A stretch of DNA of 64,000 nt. It comes from Paenibacillus_AQ nitricinens (lineage in GTDB: Bacteria > Bacillota > Bacilli > Paenibacillales > Paenibacillaceae). The notes beneath the pieces are model-generated. The model was not told the origin of the DNA. It searched no databases and worked only from the letters and a program-made list of their open reading frames with translations. Within the stretch, counting starts at the first letter, position 1. Every line of letters starts with the position of its first letter. Positions 61,923-64,000 of the stretch are shown one piece after another. The position numbers and the translations under genes were made by a program. The stretch lies in contig NZ_CP183948.1 of NCBI RefSeq assembly GCF_052056485.1, forward strand, positions 2,604,001 to 2,668,000, written 5' to 3'.

Positions 61923-62558
61923 ATGAAGATCGCAGTTGTTGGAGCAAGTGGTAAAGCCGGAAGTCGAATCACTCAGGAAGCGTTAGATAGAGGCCATGAA
62001 GTTACAGCCTTTGTACGGGATGCATCGAAAGTTGCAACTCGTAAGGCAAAGGTCATCGAAAAGGATGTATTTGCACTTACCGCTGAAGATTTGAAGGGTT
62101 TTGATGTTGTTGTGAATGCTTTTGGAGCTCCGTTCGGACAAGAGCATCTGCATGTGGATGCCGGAAATGTGCTTATTGAAGCATTAAAGGATGCCCCTAA
62201 TATAAGATTAATTGTAGTTGGAGGTGCGGGAAGTCTATATGTAGATGAGGCTAAGACGCTTAAAGTGGTAGATACTCCTGATTTCCCTGACTTTATCAAG
62301 CCAACGGCTATGAATCAAGGGAAGAACCTGGAAATCCTGCAAGGTACAGATTCGCTGTCTTGGACTTTCGTTAGTCCATCCGCTAATTTTGCAATTGGGA
62401 CTAGAACGGGTTCTTATGTGAAAGGCAAAGATCATCTGCTTGTGAATTCCAAGGGTGAGAGCTATGTCAGCTATGAAGATTATGCGATTGCTATTGTAGA
62501 TGAAATTGAACAGCCGCAGCATATTCGTGAACGGTTTACAGTGGTTTCGGAATCATAA
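61923..62558 (+). CDS. NAD(P)H-binding oxidoreductase, YwnB-like
   Basis: A 211-residue atypical SDR, ATG 61923 behind AGGAGG. The cofactor motif Val-Gly-Ala-Ser-Gly-Lys-Ala-Gly-Ser is at residues 5-13 and Ala-Phe-Val-Arg-Asp supplies the adenosine contact. Residue runs Val-Val-Asn-Ala-Phe-Gly-Ala and Val-Val-Gly-Gly-Ala-Gly-Ser match the NmrA/YwnB group, which lacks the Tyr-x3-Lys catalytic pair and may sense redox state. In B. subtilis ywnB adjoins ywnA; here a YwnA-like gene lies 4.3 kb upstream. A terminator follows. Confidence 0.88.
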   Translation: MKIAVVGASGKAGSRITQEALDRGHEVTAFVRDASKVATRKAKVIEKDVFALTAEDLKGFDVVVNAFGAPFGQEHLHVDAGNVLIEALKDAPNIRLIVVGGAGSLYVDEAKTLKVVDTPDFPDFIKPTAMNQGKNLEILQGTDSLSWTFVSPSANFAIGTRTGSYVKGKDHLLVNSKGESYVSYEDYAIAIVDEIEQPQHIRERFTVVSES

Positions 62559-62587
62559 GTGAGTATAACGAGTAGGGACTATGTATA

Positions 62588-62625
62588 AAAAGAAAGCAGA
62601 GCCAGATCAGGGCTCTGCTTTCTTG
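62588..62625. terminator. Bidirectional terminator between YwnB-like and MBL genes
   Basis: AGAAAGCAGAGCC pairs with GGCTCTGCTTTCT, with an A-run before. Confidence 0.85.
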
Positions 62626-62632
62626 CATCAGT

Positions 62633-63388
62633 TTATTCTCTTGCTTCCGCAATTTCAGCAATCCGTTTGTTTGCGTTTCCGCGATAAATTCCGCCATGAT
62701 AGCAAATGACCGTTTCAATTTCATACTCGGCGAACTTCGTCAGAGAGGATAAAGCTTGCTTCATGTCAGGCGTTGCCGAAGGCGTGGGGCCGTGCAGCTC
62801 ACCGCCTTGTACAGTAAGAGCATCCGCTGCAATTAGCGTACGGCTATCATGATGGTATAGACTCAGATGTCCAGGGCTATGTCCTGGTGTATGGATAATC
62901 GTAATTCCACCGGCAAGAGGTAGTATTTCCCCGTCTACTATGGTTCGATCTACTTTTCCTTTAGGGGGATGTGATAACACGGATAGGAATGCGCGGCGCC
63001 ATTCTTCTGGTACATGAGGGGGGATCATGGCTTCTGCCGCAGCTAAAGCTTCAGGGGTGTGTTTAAGGAGCATTCGCTCTCCTTCAATATAAGGCTTCTC
63101 GATTTCGTGAGCCAGAACTGTCAGTTCAAGACATTCTTCTGACAGTAGATCAGGTAAGCTCCCGATGTGATCTAGATCTTGATGTGTGATGATTACGGTG
63201 CGTAGTTGTTCCCAAGATACATGGTTTTTTTTTAGAGCTTCTTTGAATTTTGGGAGCAGGCCCGGAAATCCAGTGTCTACGAGTACAGCAGAATTGTGAT
63301 CCCAGAGCAGTGTGGGGTAAATCGTGTCACTCCCGCCCATAACCTGTGCTGTAATCTCTAACATTTCTATTCCACTAGCAATATGCAT
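62633..63388 (-). CDS. MBL-fold metallo-hydrolase
   Basis: A 251-residue metallo-beta-lactamase-fold protein, ATG 63388 behind CGGAGGG. The zinc motif is His-Gln-Asp-Leu-Asp-His-Ile-Gly (His-x3-Asp-His in the first site with Gln between), followed by His-Thr-Pro-Gly-His-Ser-Pro-Gly-His and the late Cys-Tyr-His-Gly-Gly. Similar proteins are hydroxyacylglutathione hydrolase-like or quorum-quenching lactonases, but the length and sequence do not decide. Its promoter carries a strong palindrome over the -10, so it is likely repressed by a MarR/TetR/ArsR-type protein encoded elsewhere. Confidence 0.88.
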   Translation of the reverse strand: MHIASGIEMLEITAQVMGGSDTIYPTLLWDHNSAVLVDTGFPGLLPKFKEALKKNHVSWEQLRTVIITHQDLDHIGSLPDLLSEECLELTVLAHEIEKPYIEGERMLLKHTPEALAAAEAMIPPHVPEEWRRAFLSVLSHPPKGKVDRTIVDGEILPLAGGITIIHTPGHSPGHLSLYHHDSRTLIAADALTVQGGELHGPTPSATPDMKQALSSLTKFAEYEIETVICYHGGIYRGNANKRIAEIAEARE

Positions 63389-63470
63389 AAGATCCCTCCG
63401 TGATTGATAATAAGAGCGATGCCGTTAGGCTAATGCATATAATACTTAAAATAGAATATAATTTCAATAG

Positions 63471-63510
63471 TGTAATTTATAATTACAACATAAATAAATA
63501 TTTTTGTCAA
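63471..63510 (-). promoter_or_regulatory. Promoter and palindromic operator of the MBL gene
   Basis: On the minus strand TTGACA (63510-63505) and TGTAAT (63487-63482) have a 17-base spacer. TGTAATTTATAATTACA at 63471-63487 is a palindrome with seven-base arms that covers the -10. Confidence 0.75.
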
Positions 63511-63637
63511 TATTCATCTGATGTATTTTTTGTGTAATTTCTAGGGGACATTATTATGAGAACTTCTATTTCTAAATTTTTCCCTTGCCCAAAGCTTTAC
63601 GGTATAATAATCAAATAAAAATGGGAGCTGATGTGGT

Positions 63638-64000
63638 TTGGAGACATTTCTAGTTGTACTCGTCCTACTGGGGCTTATCGCAATATCGAACATCATAAAC
63701 CGATTCATTCCCTTTGTGCCAATACCGTTAATTCAAATTGGTCTGGGAGTAATGGTTGTGTTAATGCCTTTGGGAATACATATGACCTTGGAACCAGAGC
63801 TGTTTTTCGTATTATTCATTGCTCCGCTTTTGTTCAATGATGGGAAACGGACACCAAGAAATGAATTATGGAACTTACGGGGTCCGATATTAATGCTAGC
63901 GCTGGGATTGGTTTTTGCTACGGTGCTTATTGCTGGATATTCGATAAACTGGATGATTCCAACGATACCGCTAGCAGCTGCATTTGCGCTGGCAGCGATC
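63638..64000 (+). CDS. Na+/H+ antiporter, CPA1/NhaP-like (partial; continues beyond window)
   Basis: An open frame from TTG 63638 runs to the window edge, giving 121 codons with three to four hydrophobic helices. The segment Pro-Leu-Leu-Phe-Asn-Asp-Gly-Lys-Arg-Thr-Pro after the second helix, and Gly-Pro-Ile-Leu-Met-Leu-Ala-Leu-Gly, are typical of bacterial CPA1 sodium/proton antiporters such as NhaK/YvgP. GGGAG lies about ten bases upstream of the TTG, and TATAAT at 63603-63608 could be its -10. The catalytic Asp pair lies in the missing part. Confidence 0.8.
   Translation, partial: METFLVVLVLLGLIAISNIINRFIPFVPIPLIQIGLGVMVVLMPLGIHMTLEPELFFVLFIAPLLFNDGKRTPRNELWNLRGPILMLALGLVFATVLIAGYSINWMIPTIPLAAAFALAAI

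Overview
The window looks like chromosomal DNA of a spore-forming Firmicute of the Paenibacillus type. Pointers are the moderate-to-low G+C, strong AGGAGG-type ribosome sites, frequent GTG/TTG starts, B. subtilis-like gene sets (yjlC-ndh, YitT, YcnI, YwnA/YwnB, KinB-like kinase, CotH) and two very large secreted glycanases with the modular design typical of Paenibacillus. No rRNA, tRNA or CRISPR array was recognised. The genus is inferred from gene content, not from a marker gene.

Layout. 1-7.7 kb: exported alpha/beta hydrolase (cut by the window edge), cupin protein with a Met-rich tail, YhdH-type oxidoreductase, GNAT acetyltransferases, ACT-domain malic enzyme, a six-TM histidine kinase coupled to a lipoprotein, and a DinB-fold protein. 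7.8-14.3 kb: SgrR-like regulator, DUF4173 membrane protein, Crp/Fnr regulator and a chemotaxis receptor. 14.6-18.5 kb: secreted GH87 alpha-1,3-glucanase. 18.7-23 kb: cysteine synthase, lipoprotein, two-component system, YcnI copper protein. 23.2-28 kb: a phosphate-flavoured locus, in which polyphosphate polymerase (VTC domain), DUF4956 membrane protein and CotH-family lipoprotein kinase are transcribed leftward, divergent from a purple-acid-phosphatase-like enzyme, with a Pho-box-like repeat between them. 28.3-32.3 kb: secreted GH74 xyloglucanase with four tandem X2 modules and a CBM3, behind a perfect catabolite-repression (cre) site. 32.4-34.1 kb: four phased palindromes abutting an IS110-family (IS1111-like) element whose long non-coding end may encode a bridge RNA. 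34.1-43.4 kb: SDR/LysR pair, MFS exporter, APH-type kinase, an RHH protein coupled to a second DNA sliding clamp, and a nitroreductase. 43.6-57.6 kb: yjlC-ndh, GDSL hydrolase, methionine aminopeptidase, DJ-1 protein, an MFS/phosphodiesterase operon, a nucleotidyltransferase, YitT and an Rrf2 regulator. 57.9-64 kb: phosphoesterase, GNAT, S51 peptidase, an envelope-anchored excisionase-like protein, a decayed phosphotyrosine phosphatase, a CatE-like dioxygenase, a YwnB-like protein, an MBL hydrolase and the start of a Na+/H+ antiporter.

How it fits together. The two glycanases and the cre site point to regulated plant/fungal polysaccharide use. The nitroreductase and the CatE-like gene carry similar TAACTA/TAGTTA palindromes over their promoters, suggesting a shared quinone/electrophile-sensing repressor encoded elsewhere. 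The polyphosphate-CotH-phosphatase cluster is the best candidate for a poorly described system; the IS110-family element with its putative guide RNA is the most interesting mobile feature.
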